Shown here piece by piece: positions 14,279-23,369 of a DNA stretch of 23,369 nucleotides (the stretch's first letter is position 1; the number at the start of each line of letters is the position of its first letter). The stretch lies in IMG/VR virus record IMGVR_UViG_3300032093_006456, positions 1 to 23,369 of that record; one strand, written 5' to 3'. The notes beneath the pieces were generated by a model. It was not told where the DNA came from and did not search any database. It saw nothing but the letters and a program-made list of their open reading frames with translations. Made by a program: the position numbers and the translations under genes. The DNA is from a virus.

Positions 14279-15994
14279 CTACAATGATCTACAAAGTATG
14301 GTGGTCTCCAATCCTTGGTCGAATGACTGCGTTATATTAGTTATTATAAATTTCTTTGCTGCTGTTCCATCGAGACCTTCATAAGGGTATTTTATAGTAA
14401 CTATATCCCCTATAGATAGAATAGGATTTCCAAATACAGACATGCTAATAATTTGTCCTCTATTAATAAATTTAGATTTAATCCACTCAGCTATATTCTT
14501 AGCATCCGTTTTATTTTGAATCCACCTAGAAGTAAATACTAATGGCTCTGTTGTTGTATATAAATCTGTATCGTCTGTGGTATATTCTACTTGACCAGAT
14601 GAGCTTAGCTTACTTCCAAATAAATAGAATGAATCTCCCTTGCTTGACTGCAATGGTATTGATGTAGAGGCCGTATTAAGAACGTATGCCTCTGCAGAAA
14701 AATTAGATGTTTTGCTTGCAATAATTTTAGCAAACTTATTCGATCCTACTGACCATCTTATTGGGAATGAAGGCCTAGCGGAGAATTTTGTTTTAACATA
14801 AGCAATTTCTCTAACAACCTTGCCAAATTCTTCTACTGAATCTTCGCTTTTAGCATAATCATCATCATCAGAATTAAAATTGTAAAATGTTTCTCCGAAA
14901 TTAATATCAAGCAGATCGTTAGAAAATTGCCCAGCATAATAGTTAACGTTTGACTTTATTTGATTATACTGTTTTTCAGTAATACTTTTAGCATATACAT
15001 AGTCAAAAAATGTCTTGCCTTGTTCAGAAAAAATTCCAGTATGATTTGAAACAAGGTTCTTCCAGGCTGTTGCGCTTGAGATTGTGTGAGTTGCAGATAC
15101 TTTAAATCCATTTATATAAGCATCAATAAATACTTTATAGTTTGCATAATCAACTTTAACCTTTATATCTATACAATAAAATTTTCCTCCTAGAACCTTA
15201 TCTAGCCTTGTTACTGGATCCATTTGTGAGTCTGCTATTTTATTAAGCTTTGTTCCGTCGGCAAAATATATATTAATAGTATTTCTATCTCCAGATGCGG
15301 CGGATCCAGTTGATTCTACCTTAAGATAATATCCCGATTTTGCAGTAGCGTTTAAAAAGAATCCAATACCTGATGATTGATGTGGAGCTTCATTTACTGG
15401 CTCCATAAAAAGAGCTGTTCCAAATACATAATATTTATTACTAGATGTTGGATAAGTGCCTCCTGGGTATACTTCGCCTGCAAAAAATCCAGCTGGTGTT
15501 GGGGTTGAATCAAATTGTCTAGTCGCTACCACAAACTTATTTATCTTAGCAGATGCGCTACTAAGCTCAAAATATGATTTATTTGGAGATACTTGAGTTG
15601 GATCAGTTGGCTTTGCAACATAAGATCCATCTGCTGAAACGGTAGACATTGTAAAATAATATTGTATGGATATACTTTGAACAGAACTCCCATTTACCTT
15701 TTGAAATGTTATATTATAAACTCCGCCAGCCATTAATCCAGAAAAAGTTTTAACTCCCGTCAGAGGTATTATGTCTACTATAATTTGACTACCTACATTT
15801 TCATAATATGCATTTCTTTCGCTTATTGCAACCCTCTTCTGTCTTTGAAAAATTACTCTATATTTTTCTGGTACGGTTCCTCCGTCAAATACGGAAAGCT
15901 GAACAGATGTATCTGCTGTTTGAGAAACGGTTAAATAAATTTCTGGGTCTCCAGGAGCTCCACCGCCGTCTATTACGTTTTGTGTATAAGCCAT
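14279..15994 (-). CDS. Tail hub/minor tail protein with LamG-like domain
   Basis: This 571-residue protein begins with a beta domain (about 17-115) and has a concanavalin/LamG-like domain at about 145-335 (SYFELSSASAKINKFVVATR, then KFYCIDIKVKVDYANYKVFI). The C-terminal segment (GDIVTIKYPYEGLDGT, then FIITNITQSFDQGLETTILC) resembles the end of siphophage tail-hub proteins, which form a ring at the tail tip. The LamG-like domain could bind host glycans. The ATG at 15994 overlaps the upstream stop as TAATG and has AGAGAGG; an upstream start at 16021 is less likely. Confidence 0.75.
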   Translation of the reverse strand: MAYTQNVIDGGGAPGDPEIYLTVSQTADTSVQLSVFDGGTVPEKYRVIFQRQKRVAISERNAYYENVGSQIIVDIIPLTGVKTFSGLMAGGVYNITFQKVNGSSVQSISIQYYFTMSTVSADGSYVAKPTDPTQVSPNKSYFELSSASAKINKFVVATRQFDSTPTPAGFFAGEVYPGGTYPTSSNKYYVFGTALFMEPVNEAPHQSSGIGFFLNATAKSGYYLKVESTGSAASGDRNTINIYFADGTKLNKIADSQMDPVTRLDKVLGGKFYCIDIKVKVDYANYKVFIDAYINGFKVSATHTISSATAWKNLVSNHTGIFSEQGKTFFDYVYAKSITEKQYNQIKSNVNYYAGQFSNDLLDINFGETFYNFNSDDDDYAKSEDSVEEFGKVVREIAYVKTKFSARPSFPIRWSVGSNKFAKIIASKTSNFSAEAYVLNTASTSIPLQSSKGDSFYLFGSKLSSSGQVEYTTDDTDLYTTTEPLVFTSRWIQNKTDAKNIAEWIKSKFINRGQIISMSVFGNPILSIGDIVTIKYPYEGLDGTAAKKFIITNITQSFDQGLETTILCRSL

Positions 15995-18126
15995 TAGAAT
16001 GTAACCTCTCTTACGGTCCAAGAGTTTGCTTTGGATTCTTCAGATGTATAGTGTGCTACTGCTTTTGTACCTAAAGCACCTCTGCCAACTAGCTTGCCAT
16101 AGTTATCTTTTTTAATTCTATACTTGCCATTGGGTTTGAAGAATGCTGTTTCCTGATACTTAGTAGAGTCTGCTGCGCCAGGCTTTGAGTCATAACGATA
16201 TTGATTTAAATCAGAAGCAGAAGTTATCCACACATTATCGACAAAATCTCCATTCTTTTTTACATACTGATATCCAATTGCATCATATTCTATTATCTCA
16301 GAATCAATTAAAACAAATCCGTTATAGCTATAGAAAGATTCTATCTTAGAATATGGGTCTATAGTTTCTAGGTTTATTAAGAACTCTTCGCTTTCATCTG
16401 TTACTCCAGCCGCTGTTATACTTTCCCCTAGTCCTCCTGCACCAAGAGAGTAGGCGGGGGACGTCCAAAGTGGAGCAGAGTCTCCAATATAAGTGCTTGA
16501 TATTGGAGTCTGCCATAAAACCTTTACTGAGTTTGCAGAAGGAATTTCATTCTTTGCAAATGACATAATGTTTGGAAGTGCGCTTCCTTCTTGTGATTGG
16601 AAAAACTCCCAATCAATTTCTCTTGATGTGTCATAAATTGCATTTCTGGTATAAATCTGAAGTACGCCATTCTTGTCAAAGAATGCGTTTGTCTGACTAT
16701 CTTTACATAAATCCTGTAGTGCTTCCCAAACTGTTTGTGTATCTTCAGTCCACCAGTGGTTTAAATTAATTATAGAATCATCTATATCATTAGTTTTTTT
16801 AATATTAAAGTTATATTTTGTAAAACCTATTGAGTCAAGTAATCTCATCATAACCGTAATAGAAGGGTAGTCTGTGCAAAGTATATCTGGGCAAAATGTT
16901 TCCATTAATTGTTTTGAGCCATCTAGGGCAGTTATCCTATAGTCTCCATGTTCTGAAATTTCATAGGTATCTATATAAAATTCTCCCTGTAAAATTTTAT
17001 CATATGGATCATATGTTGGACTTATGATGCCATTAGCATGGTATACCTTAAAAAACGGTGTCAGCTTTGCATTCTTAACCATATATAATTTAGTTGCGTC
17101 AAAGCTAGATGATGTTCTTTCGTAAACTTGAGTTGCTAATGCTACCTGATTATAGTTTGCTAAAAGCATGTCAAGGGTGTTTGAATTTACTATTCCAACT
17201 GGTAGCATTGCTCCATCTTCTGCAGATGAGGATTGATTAATTGACATTGATATAATGTCGGAGGATATATCCTTTACCCATCTTGCAGATATTTCAATTA
17301 CCCCTATATCAGCACTTGGTGTTATTCCTTGAGGAACTAAGGCATTAACTTGTATAGACTTTATTTCTTGTGTATTTAAATAAGATGTTGGCTCATTCTT
17401 ACTCCATGCCGTCCCATTATAATAAAGAATTAATTCTCCATTCCATTCAGAACCATAATCGTTAACTGGTAGCGCAACATTAGGAAGAACTTCTCCATTT
17501 GATTTAGTTATAGATACCCATGCAGTAATTGGCTTAGAGTGATATTTTTCAAACTTAACAACTATTTTATTGGCTAAAGCATGCTTGTTGCCAGTAGGAA
17601 TTGAACCGCTTTTTTTGCTTGCAGCCCATGACACAGAATCGTGCTTATATGTTACCTTTAATGCAATGTTTTTATTTTTTGCTCCGACCCAATACTTATA
17701 AGCATTAGATATTCCTGGATAATAGATTCTTGGTTTATTTGTAGGGTATGGAATGGTATTATACGCCTCTATAACATCTCCTCCAGTTCCAACGGACTGG
17801 TTATCTCCGATTCCAGGTATTGAATATTTTATTCCACAGGATGACGGTCTAAATGGCTGGACAACAGATTCTAGAGGAAATAATTTTTTAAATGGTATGG
17901 GCCCATCAGTCTCATAAGATACATCTGATCCATGAGGGAATGTAGAATAATCTTCGTGAGTAATTTGTGATCTATATGCAGAGTCTGAAGTGTATCCAGA
18001 ATCTACTGTAACGTTTGATACAGATATTCCATCAATCAAAGCATTCATATTATATTCAATCATGCATCCAGGATTAATTCTTACTGCATGGTCTTGATAA
18101 AAAACATGTTCTAAAGCTGTAGGCAT
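15994..18126 (-). CDS. Large minor tail/baseplate hub protein
   Basis: This 710-residue protein lies third in the tail-tip cluster after the tape measure gene. Residues about 380-495 show the hub-type pattern EISEHGDYRITALDGSKQLM, then a helix (YPSITVMMRLLDSIGF) and WEALQDLCKDSQTNAFFDKN with GVLQIYTR. This recalls the gp27/hub-like proteins on which siphophage tail tips are built. The N-terminal half is beta-rich with many Tyr and Asn residues and may be a carbohydrate-binding insertion. The ATG at 18126 has GAAGAGG upstream, three bases after the previous stop. No lytic or protease motif is evident. Confidence 0.75.
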   Translation of the reverse strand: MPTALEHVFYQDHAVRINPGCMIEYNMNALIDGISVSNVTVDSGYTSDSAYRSQITHEDYSTFPHGSDVSYETDGPIPFKKLFPLESVVQPFRPSSCGIKYSIPGIGDNQSVGTGGDVIEAYNTIPYPTNKPRIYYPGISNAYKYWVGAKNKNIALKVTYKHDSVSWAASKKSGSIPTGNKHALANKIVVKFEKYHSKPITAWVSITKSNGEVLPNVALPVNDYGSEWNGELILYYNGTAWSKNEPTSYLNTQEIKSIQVNALVPQGITPSADIGVIEISARWVKDISSDIISMSINQSSSAEDGAMLPVGIVNSNTLDMLLANYNQVALATQVYERTSSSFDATKLYMVKNAKLTPFFKVYHANGIISPTYDPYDKILQGEFYIDTYEISEHGDYRITALDGSKQLMETFCPDILCTDYPSITVMMRLLDSIGFTKYNFNIKKTNDIDDSIINLNHWWTEDTQTVWEALQDLCKDSQTNAFFDKNGVLQIYTRNAIYDTSREIDWEFFQSQEGSALPNIMSFAKNEIPSANSVKVLWQTPISSTYIGDSAPLWTSPAYSLGAGGLGESITAAGVTDESEEFLINLETIDPYSKIESFYSYNGFVLIDSEIIEYDAIGYQYVKKNGDFVDNVWITSASDLNQYRYDSKPGAADSTKYQETAFFKPNGKYRIKKDNYGKLVGRGALGTKAVAHYTSEESKANSWTVREVTF

Positions 18127-18129
18127 TTA

Positions 18130-19950
18130 TTATACCTCTTCCAAAGATAAGGATACCGTCCAAAATTCCTGCGGCAAAGCAACAGTTTTTGCATATGCAG
18201 TATAGTTAACATGTTTGTTTACAGTTACTGCAGATAATCCAGTTACAGGATATCCCGCTGCTGAAGTAAATGGCACAGTAAATGTGTCCTTAGTAACTGC
18301 AGATACAACAACATTGGATAAATTAAATATGCTTAGTGCTGAACCAGATTTTCTATATTTGACTGATATGTCTCCTGGGACAAGGAAATACGAAGATGTC
18401 GCATAAGCTACTCTAGCAGAAGAATTATTATACTCGGAAGGAGTTATTCCAGAAATTGAAATTATATCGTTCTTTGCAAATGTATTTGTGGCTGTATACT
18501 TTATCATTCCAGAAGACCATGTATTGTTTACTGCAGACCCAGTTGCGGATGAGTCTAAGGCTATATCTGTATTAGTTTTTGCAAATGAGACTGAACTAGC
18601 GGAAGGAACAGCACTTACCGTATAGGTTCCATTAAATACTGAATTGCTACATCCAGATATAGTAATTGAATCGCCAATATTCCATGAGTATGTACTAAAT
18701 GATGTATCCGAAAAAGATATTGTAGCAACGTTGTTTAATAGATTTACTGAATTTATTGTACCATTTGGAGAGATTACATCATCTCCTGCAAGCTTGGCTG
18801 CAGATGTGATTGTAGCAGTTGATCTAATTCCAGATATACTTACAGTATCTCCAACCTCAAGATCATGGTTTGCCGCCGTATATTTAACGCTTGTACCAAC
18901 CGTTGGCTCAAATCCTGTCACAGGGAATTGTGTTGATTCTGAATAAAGTGTCGCTGTTCCACTTGTTGTTAAAACTACCGTTGGTGGATTTGATGTATCT
19001 GCCACAGTAAAATAATAATCCGTTGCTGAAACAATATCTACATTTGTTTTATTATAAACAATTGATGCGGCTGCGCCAACAAATGTCGGTGTTCCTGTTC
19101 CAACAGCAGATATAGAAAATGTATTATCTGTTTTATTGGTAATTACTGCATTAGATTTATTATAAGAATCTTCTGAGATACCAGTAACATTAATTACATC
19201 ATTTACTGCAAATCCATGTCCTGCTGCAGTATAAGTTATTTTACCTGCTGCAGTTGTTGCGGCAGTAATAGTAGCAGTTTTAAATCCAGATATACTTACC
19301 ACATCTCCCGCCGAGAATGTATTACTTGCATAATATGTAAATGCTGTTAAGCTGGAAGATGCCTCTGTTACTGAGGCGGTGGTGCCAGATTTTGCAACAG
19401 TAAATGAAGTGCTATTTCTTGATGTTACTGTAGCATTAGAAACATTGTAGGCTTCTGTGTCTAATCCTGTTACTGTCACCACATCATTTACCGCAAAAGA
19501 ATTTGCGGCAGTATATGTGATAGAGGAGCCATTATGTGTTACGGCAGTAATTGTTGCTGGCTTAGAATCCATATCAGAATAAACATTTCTTTTCATAAGC
19601 TCGCATGAGAATGATGAAAATACCATAGTAGTATTCAGAAATCCAGTATCGGTGCCTGTTTTTAATTTAACATTAAATGTAGACTGTGCAGCGCTTTCAT
19701 AAAATGCTTTGAGATCTAGCGCTCCATATCCACCATCTACTGTATAATTTGCATATGATGGAAGCATGTTCCAAGAAACGCTTATGGTCTTCTTATCTGC
19801 AATAAAGAATCTACGCAGGGTTCCGTTACTCATTCTTTGAGACTTTTCAATTCTATTATAGCCTATTCCGACTGGATTTCTATTATGCTCAGAAAGGGCA
19901 ACATCGTTAAATTTAATAAGTGAGCCAACTGGCAATGTTATAAATGTCAT
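18130..19950 (-). CDS. Distal-tail-like protein with inserted beta-repeat array
   Basis: This 606-residue protein directly follows the tape measure gene, where distal tail or first tail-tip proteins are usually found. The N-terminal 125 residues (for example KKTISVSWNMLPSYANYT and LKAFYESAAQSTFNVKLKTG) and the last 30 (YAKTVALPQEFWTVSLSLEE) look like the two ends of one tail-tube-type beta fold. Between them lies a Thr/Ser/Ala-rich array of repeats with the pattern 'YTAxNxFxxxDxVxISG' (see the separate repeat entry). The ATG at 19950 has a strong ribosome site (AGGAGA) in a 28-base gap. The name is tentative; the repeats are certain. Confidence 0.7.
   Translation of the reverse strand: MTFITLPVGSLIKFNDVALSEHNRNPVGIGYNRIEKSQRMSNGTLRRFFIADKKTISVSWNMLPSYANYTVDGGYGALDLKAFYESAAQSTFNVKLKTGTDTGFLNTTMVFSSFSCELMKRNVYSDMDSKPATITAVTHNGSSITYTAANSFAVNDVVTVTGLDTEAYNVSNATVTSRNSTSFTVAKSGTTASVTEASSSLTAFTYYASNTFSAGDVVSISGFKTATITAATTAAGKITYTAAGHGFAVNDVINVTGISEDSYNKSNAVITNKTDNTFSISAVGTGTPTFVGAAASIVYNKTNVDIVSATDYYFTVADTSNPPTVVLTTSGTATLYSESTQFPVTGFEPTVGTSVKYTAANHDLEVGDTVSISGIRSTATITSAAKLAGDDVISPNGTINSVNLLNNVATISFSDTSFSTYSWNIGDSITISGCSNSVFNGTYTVSAVPSASSVSFAKTNTDIALDSSATGSAVNNTWSSGMIKYTATNTFAKNDIISISGITPSEYNNSSARVAYATSSYFLVPGDISVKYRKSGSALSIFNLSNVVVSAVTKDTFTVPFTSAAGYPVTGLSAVTVNKHVNYTAYAKTVALPQEFWTVSLSLEEV
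18445..19515 (-). repeat. Array of diverged beta repeats within the distal-tail-like gene
   Basis: At least five copies of a motif of the form YTA-N-F-x-D-x-(V/I)-x-(V/I)-x-G begin near residues 146, 206, 240, 357 and 484, with a weaker one at 421 (WNIGDSITISG). Each is followed by a Tyr/Asn/Ser segment such as EAYNVSNATVTSRNSTSFTV. Spacing is irregular (about 35-130 residues), so some units are degenerate or carry insertions. Confidence 0.75.
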
Positions 19951-19978
19951 TTAATATTTTCTCCTATGTAACATTGTA

Positions 19979-22900
19979 TCATTTGTTGCCCACAACTCTC
20001 ATACCTTGTCTTCCTATTGAAGCAGTATTTCTAGAATCGATTGCTTTTATTTCCGCCAAAACTTGTCGTGTTGCCATATTTGCAATTGCCTGCTCATCCA
20101 TTCCTGGGGCGGCATTAATTACTGGTGCAATATTATATGAAATTGAAGGTTGTGAATATGATTGTGCATTAGGATTAAACGGATTCATATTAGCTGGAAC
20201 TACCGCTTCATTTTTATGAAGCATTGCTAACATATCTGCTGGAACCATATTAATACCCTTTTCAAACTTAGGTATATTCATTTGCATACCACCAGCATAT
20301 TTATCAGCATTAGTAACAATACCACCGTTTGCTCGCATAACTCTTTTATAGCCGAGCTTTGGAGATAGACCAATTAACCAATTAGTTGCTGCAGTTAAAG
20401 CATTTTCATCCATACCATGCGTGTATCCAATGTAGCCTTTGCTCATAAGGAATTTAATAAGTGGATGATCATAAGCAATAGCTCCAGATAGTCCGCCCTG
20501 AACTGTTGCAGCAAAACCTGTCTCTGGCTGAATTGCCTGGGCTGCTGCTGTAGCATTATATTCTTCTATAAGAGCATTAAGCTGAGGTGTTCCCTTTATA
20601 TACCCTTGGCTTTTAAAAAGAGCCTTTAACATTGTTAAGTTTAGTTTTGGCCTATAAACATTAGGTCCAAAATCATAAAATTCTTTTGACAGCCTTGGAG
20701 TTACCCCAAAGTACATTCCTGGACCTCTAGTTCTTCCAGTTACTACTTTTGTTTCAGAAGGATGTACTGGAACTTTTGGAAGCTTTCCAGCTGGGTTTTC
20801 GGGAGTAGGAACCACTCTGTGTCTCATATAGAAAGTTTCAAGTATGGCCTTGAGTCCTGGATGATCGATATGCTTTATAAATGATGGGGTTGTCATTTTC
20901 CCAGCTCCAGGAATCAAATAAGGTATTGTGCCTGCTGCTGACAACTTCTTCTTTATCGAACCTAGTTTTGTTCTTCCAGAACTCATTATATTTTTTACAT
21001 TAAGTAAATATAATGATTGTAAGTTTTTCTCAACAAATCTTTCTGCACCAGGATTTGCTTTATTTATTACATTTTGTCTAAAATTTCTATCAAAAAAAAC
21101 ATTTCTTGACAGATCGGCGACATCGTATGCATGTCCTGTACGATACATAAATGATATAGCGTCTGCTATTTTTTTAGGAGTCCAGCCCATCATAGTATTT
21201 TTTGCACTAGACTTTATTCCTGGCCAAGTCCCAGGATTTAAAAAGTGTATAAATTTCATATACTGCTCTACAAATCTTTCTGCACCAAATGAGGCTTCGT
21301 CAATATAAGCTTGTCTTATTGTTTTGTTTCTTCCGCCAGCCCTTGCACTCATGTGTTTTGCTCCAGAACCTGGAGGAATAAATGCCCATTTAGACTCTGG
21401 GTCAAATGAATGTCCTGTGCGATACATGGAAAGCAAAGAATCTTTTATGACAGATGGTCTGGCGTTAGTAGATAAAGTATCTTGTAGGCCAAGCAAACCA
21501 TCTAAAACAGATGCTGCTTTTCTAGAAAACGGAACGGTATCGTCCCAGTTTTTAAAATTCATTACGGCGTTTCTTCCCCTATCTAAGGGGGTGAGAACGG
21601 TTTTGGCAATCTGTTTTAATATAGGGGTAGCCTCTACGTCTTGTCTAAACTGAGATCCTTGCCAAGTCTCTCTTTTAAAATAAGGCAATCCTTCGCTTTT
21701 CATTCCAGTTGCTATTTTAGAAAGTCCTGGCTTCATAGAAGTTCCAGCTGTAATTGATGCCCTTCCCGCTACTGGTAGTGCAAATCCTGCTACTGTAAAC
21801 CAATCTAAAAATTTTTGCGCCTTTAGATTTTCTTGGCCCATCGGTCCTTCTGCTGACTTATTTGTAAGCGCTCTATAAACTCCAGGAATTCCTGTAAATT
21901 CTTGAAAATCTTTATCTTGCTGTTTAGTTGGCTTAGGAATTATTCCTTTTGATGCACTACTTAGTGTTGTTTGTCCAATATAGCCTGCTTGCTCTAACAT
22001 GCCCATGATCATAGCTGAGCCTTGATTCTGTCCATTGTACATTGAATCTCTAAAGAAACGGTATCCTCCCCTAATTTGATCCATGAGTCCGCCGCCATTA
22101 CTTCTGTTATCGGCTGGGAAAGACGGTACATATGGGCCGTATGGACCCATGGTCTGCGGAGCATTTCTTCCATGTCTATGTCCTACTGGTCCGCCTTTGT
22201 GATATCCTGGAATTTCTCCGCCCATATTCATATAATAAGGAACGGAAGGTGTTATAAGTGCTGAAGTATTTACTGGTCCGCCATCTGCATAGCCCATCAT
22301 TTTTAGTCTATTAAGTAACTCTTTATGAGTTTCTTGTGGCATAATAAAATCATTATACTTTTTGCGTTGTGTAAGGAATCTTTCACGGCTTGCTCTATAA
22401 TTAGCATCACGTTCTTCACGTGACATCCTACGAGCTTCAGTACCATCTGGAAGATAAACTTTATTAGGATCTTGAGCTAAACCGCCATCTGCAAATCTTC
22501 CAGCATTAAGTGCTTCAAATGTTTCTGTTCCATATTTCTTAACTGAGGATGCTCTTATTACATACTCACCATTTGAAAGCAGGGCGGGAATAGAATCAGA
22601 TGTTGAAGTTCCTGGACCTGTAACATTTCCGCCTGGCATAAAGTTTTTAATCACGCCTCCTGCTGCAAATTTTCTTTCTACAATAAAGTCACCATCTTCT
22701 TGTTTTCCAACAATTTGAAATCTGCGACCAAGGTAGTCTACGAATGTTTTCTTCATTGCTACTGGGTTTTCGCCCTCAACATACATTCCTGAATTAACGT
22801 ATTGATCTGGGGTTATTGTATAGACAGTTTTTGTGCCCATACCACTTCTTTCTGTTGTTGCTTTAGGCGTAAATTGTGTTGTTGAGTCACCAGTTTTACC

Positions 22901-23369
22901 AGTAGCAAGTGCTTTTATGTACTTGCTTAGCTCTGTATCCTCAACTTGTAATTTACCAGCTATTACTGAGAAAGAGGCAGCACCAAGGGATTCAAGTGCG
23001 CCAAATCCCATTGGTTGCATTGAACCTACATAATTTCCAGTAGGTGACATTTTTAGATACTTATCTGCTAAATCAACAAATTGTTTTATTCCACTATCTC
23101 TTAATGTTTTAGCTATATCTCCAATAATTAACTTCTCACTATCCGTTACTCCACCCATTCCAAGTGTGACGGCCTGCATAAATAAGTCATAGAGGCCTTG
23201 CATGTCTGCCTTTTTAGCCTGCTCATTACCCGCTGCAGAAATTTGTTTTTCTAAAGCTTTGGATAGGCCATCTAATGCCTTAGTTAAATTATCTATTAAG
23301 TCTTGTTGCTTTTTAATATCTCTGTCTGCTTTATTATCAATTGCAGTTTTGGCAAGATCCAACTGTCTT
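19979..23369 (-). CDS. Tail tape measure protein (N-terminus beyond window)
   Basis: The protein enters from the right window edge and runs for more than 1,120 residues; the TTG at 23362 is in frame but internal. Residue numbers here count from that codon. It opens with a coiled-coil segment (QQDLIDNLTKALDGLSKALE). Two Gly-rich tape-measure motifs are present: DSIPALLSNGEYVIRAS (256-272) and NMVPADMLAMLHKNEAVVPA (1038-1057). A Gly/Pro-rich linker lies at about 355-425 and a hydrophobic segment at about 519-534 (FLDWFTVAGFALPVAG). Two internal repeats lie at about 646-778 and an ADP-ribosyltransferase-like segment at 867-1008. The protein sets tail length, sits in the tail lumen and is ejected during infection. 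Stop at 19979 is 28 bases before the next gene. Confidence 0.88.
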   Translation of the reverse strand, partial: RQLDLAKTAIDNKADRDIKKQQDLIDNLTKALDGLSKALEKQISAAGNEQAKKADMQGLYDLFMQAVTLGMGGVTDSEKLIIGDIAKTLRDSGIKQFVDLADKYLKMSPTGNYVGSMQPMGFGALESLGAASFSVIAGKLQVEDTELSKYIKALATGKTGDSTTQFTPKATTERSGMGTKTVYTITPDQYVNSGMYVEGENPVAMKKTFVDYLGRRFQIVGKQEDGDFIVERKFAAGGVIKNFMPGGNVTGPGTSTSDSIPALLSNGEYVIRASSVKKYGTETFEALNAGRFADGGLAQDPNKVYLPDGTEARRMSREERDANYRASRERFLTQRKKYNDFIMPQETHKELLNRLKMMGYADGGPVNTSALITPSVPYYMNMGGEIPGYHKGGPVGHRHGRNAPQTMGPYGPYVPSFPADNRSNGGGLMDQIRGGYRFFRDSMYNGQNQGSAMIMGMLEQAGYIGQTTLSSASKGIIPKPTKQQDKDFQEFTGIPGVYRALTNKSAEGPMGQENLKAQKFLDWFTVAGFALPVAGRASITAGTSMKPGLSKIATGMKSEGLPYFKRETWQGSQFRQDVEATPILKQIAKTVLTPLDRGRNAVMNFKNWDDTVPFSRKAASVLDGLLGLQDTLSTNARPSVIKDSLLSMYRTGHSFDPESKWAFIPPGSGAKHMSARAGGRNKTIRQAYIDEASFGAERFVEQYMKFIHFLNPGTWPGIKSSAKNTMMGWTPKKIADAISFMYRTGHAYDVADLSRNVFFDRNFRQNVINKANPGAERFVEKNLQSLYLLNVKNIMSSGRTKLGSIKKKLSAAGTIPYLIPGAGKMTTPSFIKHIDHPGLKAILETFYMRHRVVPTPENPAGKLPKVPVHPSETKVVTGRTRGPGMYFGVTPRLSKEFYDFGPNVYRPKLNLTMLKALFKSQGYIKGTPQLNALIEEYNATAAAQAIQPETGFAATVQGGLSGAIAYDHPLIKFLMSKGYIGYTHGMDENALTAATNWLIGLSPKLGYKRVMRANGGIVTNADKYAGGMQMNIPKFEKGINMVPADMLAMLHKNEAVVPANMNPFNPNAQSYSQPSISYNIAPVINAAPGMDEQAIANMATRQVLAEIKAIDSRNTASIGRQGMRVVGNK
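20339..20764 (-). other. ADP-ribosyltransferase-like segment of the tape measure protein
   Basis: This region contains TGRTRGPGMYFGVTPRLSKE, then FYDFGPNVYRPKLNLT and later LMSKGYIGYTHGMDENAL. The order 'G-x-G-x-YF-x-T-x-x-x-(A/S)-x-x-(Y/F)-G-x-x-(V)Y-x-x-x-L' followed much later by a GY-x-G element is like the ADP-ribosyltransferase domains found in phage polyvalent and MuF-type proteins. A catalytic glutamate cannot be assigned with certainty, so this may be only a fold-level resemblance. Confidence 0.3.
21029..21427 (-). repeat. Internal duplication in the tape measure protein
   Basis: MYRTGHSFD (residues 646-654) recurs as MYRTGHAYD (739-747), and GAERFVEQYMKFIHFLN (693-709) recurs as GAERFVEKNLQSLYLLN (772-788). 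The units are therefore about 80-93 residues long. A degenerate third copy of the first motif may be FYMRHRVV near 844. The nucleotide copies have diverged, so the duplication is old. Confidence 0.7.

Noticed and set aside
20928-21308. Plus-strand 126-codon open frame antisense to the tape measure gene
   Set aside because: Antisense shadow; no start signal, and the opposite strand encodes conserved-looking repeats.
23360-23362. TTG at 23362 as the start of the tape measure gene
   Set aside because: The frame stays open to the window edge, there is no ribosome site, and tape measure proteins are normally longer with an N-terminal part missing here.

Overview
The window is a segment of a tailed bacteriophage or prophage-like genome (Caudoviricetes). 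A tail tape measure protein, a run of large Ser/Thr-rich beta-structured tail proteins and a phage-type replication module together establish this. The tape measure protein implies a tail with a tube, and the layout fits a siphovirus best. The DNA is AT-rich by eye. Every supported gene lies on the minus strand, so the genes are transcribed from the right end of the window toward the left. The sequence does not identify the host. Strong AGGAGG-type ribosome sites, extended -10 promoters and one possible leaderless start would fit an actinobacterial or other Gram-positive-like host, but that is a guess.

Virion/tail module (23369 down to 7402, in order of transcription). It begins with the C-terminal part of the tape measure protein, which carries unusual internal repeats and an ADP-ribosyltransferase-like segment. 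A tail-tip protein follows whose fold appears interrupted by an array of beta repeats. Next come a large hub/minor tail protein, a second hub-like protein with a LamG-like domain, a small protein that may be translated leaderless, a baseplate-type protein, a fibre with FN3-like domains, and a multi-domain Ig-like fibre ending in a Pro-rich stalk and a Cys-rich tip. Directly downstream is a prolyl-4-hydroxylase-like 2OG-Fe(II) oxygenase. Four small genes then follow: two coiled-coil proteins (one only 57 aa), a protein with a 'KRRHI' repeat, and a probable structural protein.

Junction (7316-7401). This short intergenic stretch holds a near-consensus promoter (TTGACA, 16 nt, TACAAT) overlapped by two dyads. 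Only about 10 nt downstream of the predicted transcript start is an intrinsic terminator hairpin with a T-run. Transcription of the early/replication operon would have to pass this hairpin, so the site is a candidate control switch.

Early/replication module (7315 down to 1). The order is metallophosphoesterase, zinc-ribbon protein, MerR-like HTH protein, a small unknown protein, a possible helicase loader, DnaB-type helicase, a small unknown protein, DnaG-type primase, an ssDNA-binding-like protein with its own extended -10 promoter, and a bacterial-type DNA polymerase III alpha subunit (DnaE) with PHP domain, cut by the left window edge. Most genes overlap by a few bases (ATGA or TAATG junctions), as expected for translational coupling. 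The phage therefore appears to encode most of its own replisome.

There is no gene-free stretch longer than 90 bases. No tRNA, CRISPR array, insertion sequence, integrase or lysis gene was recognised.
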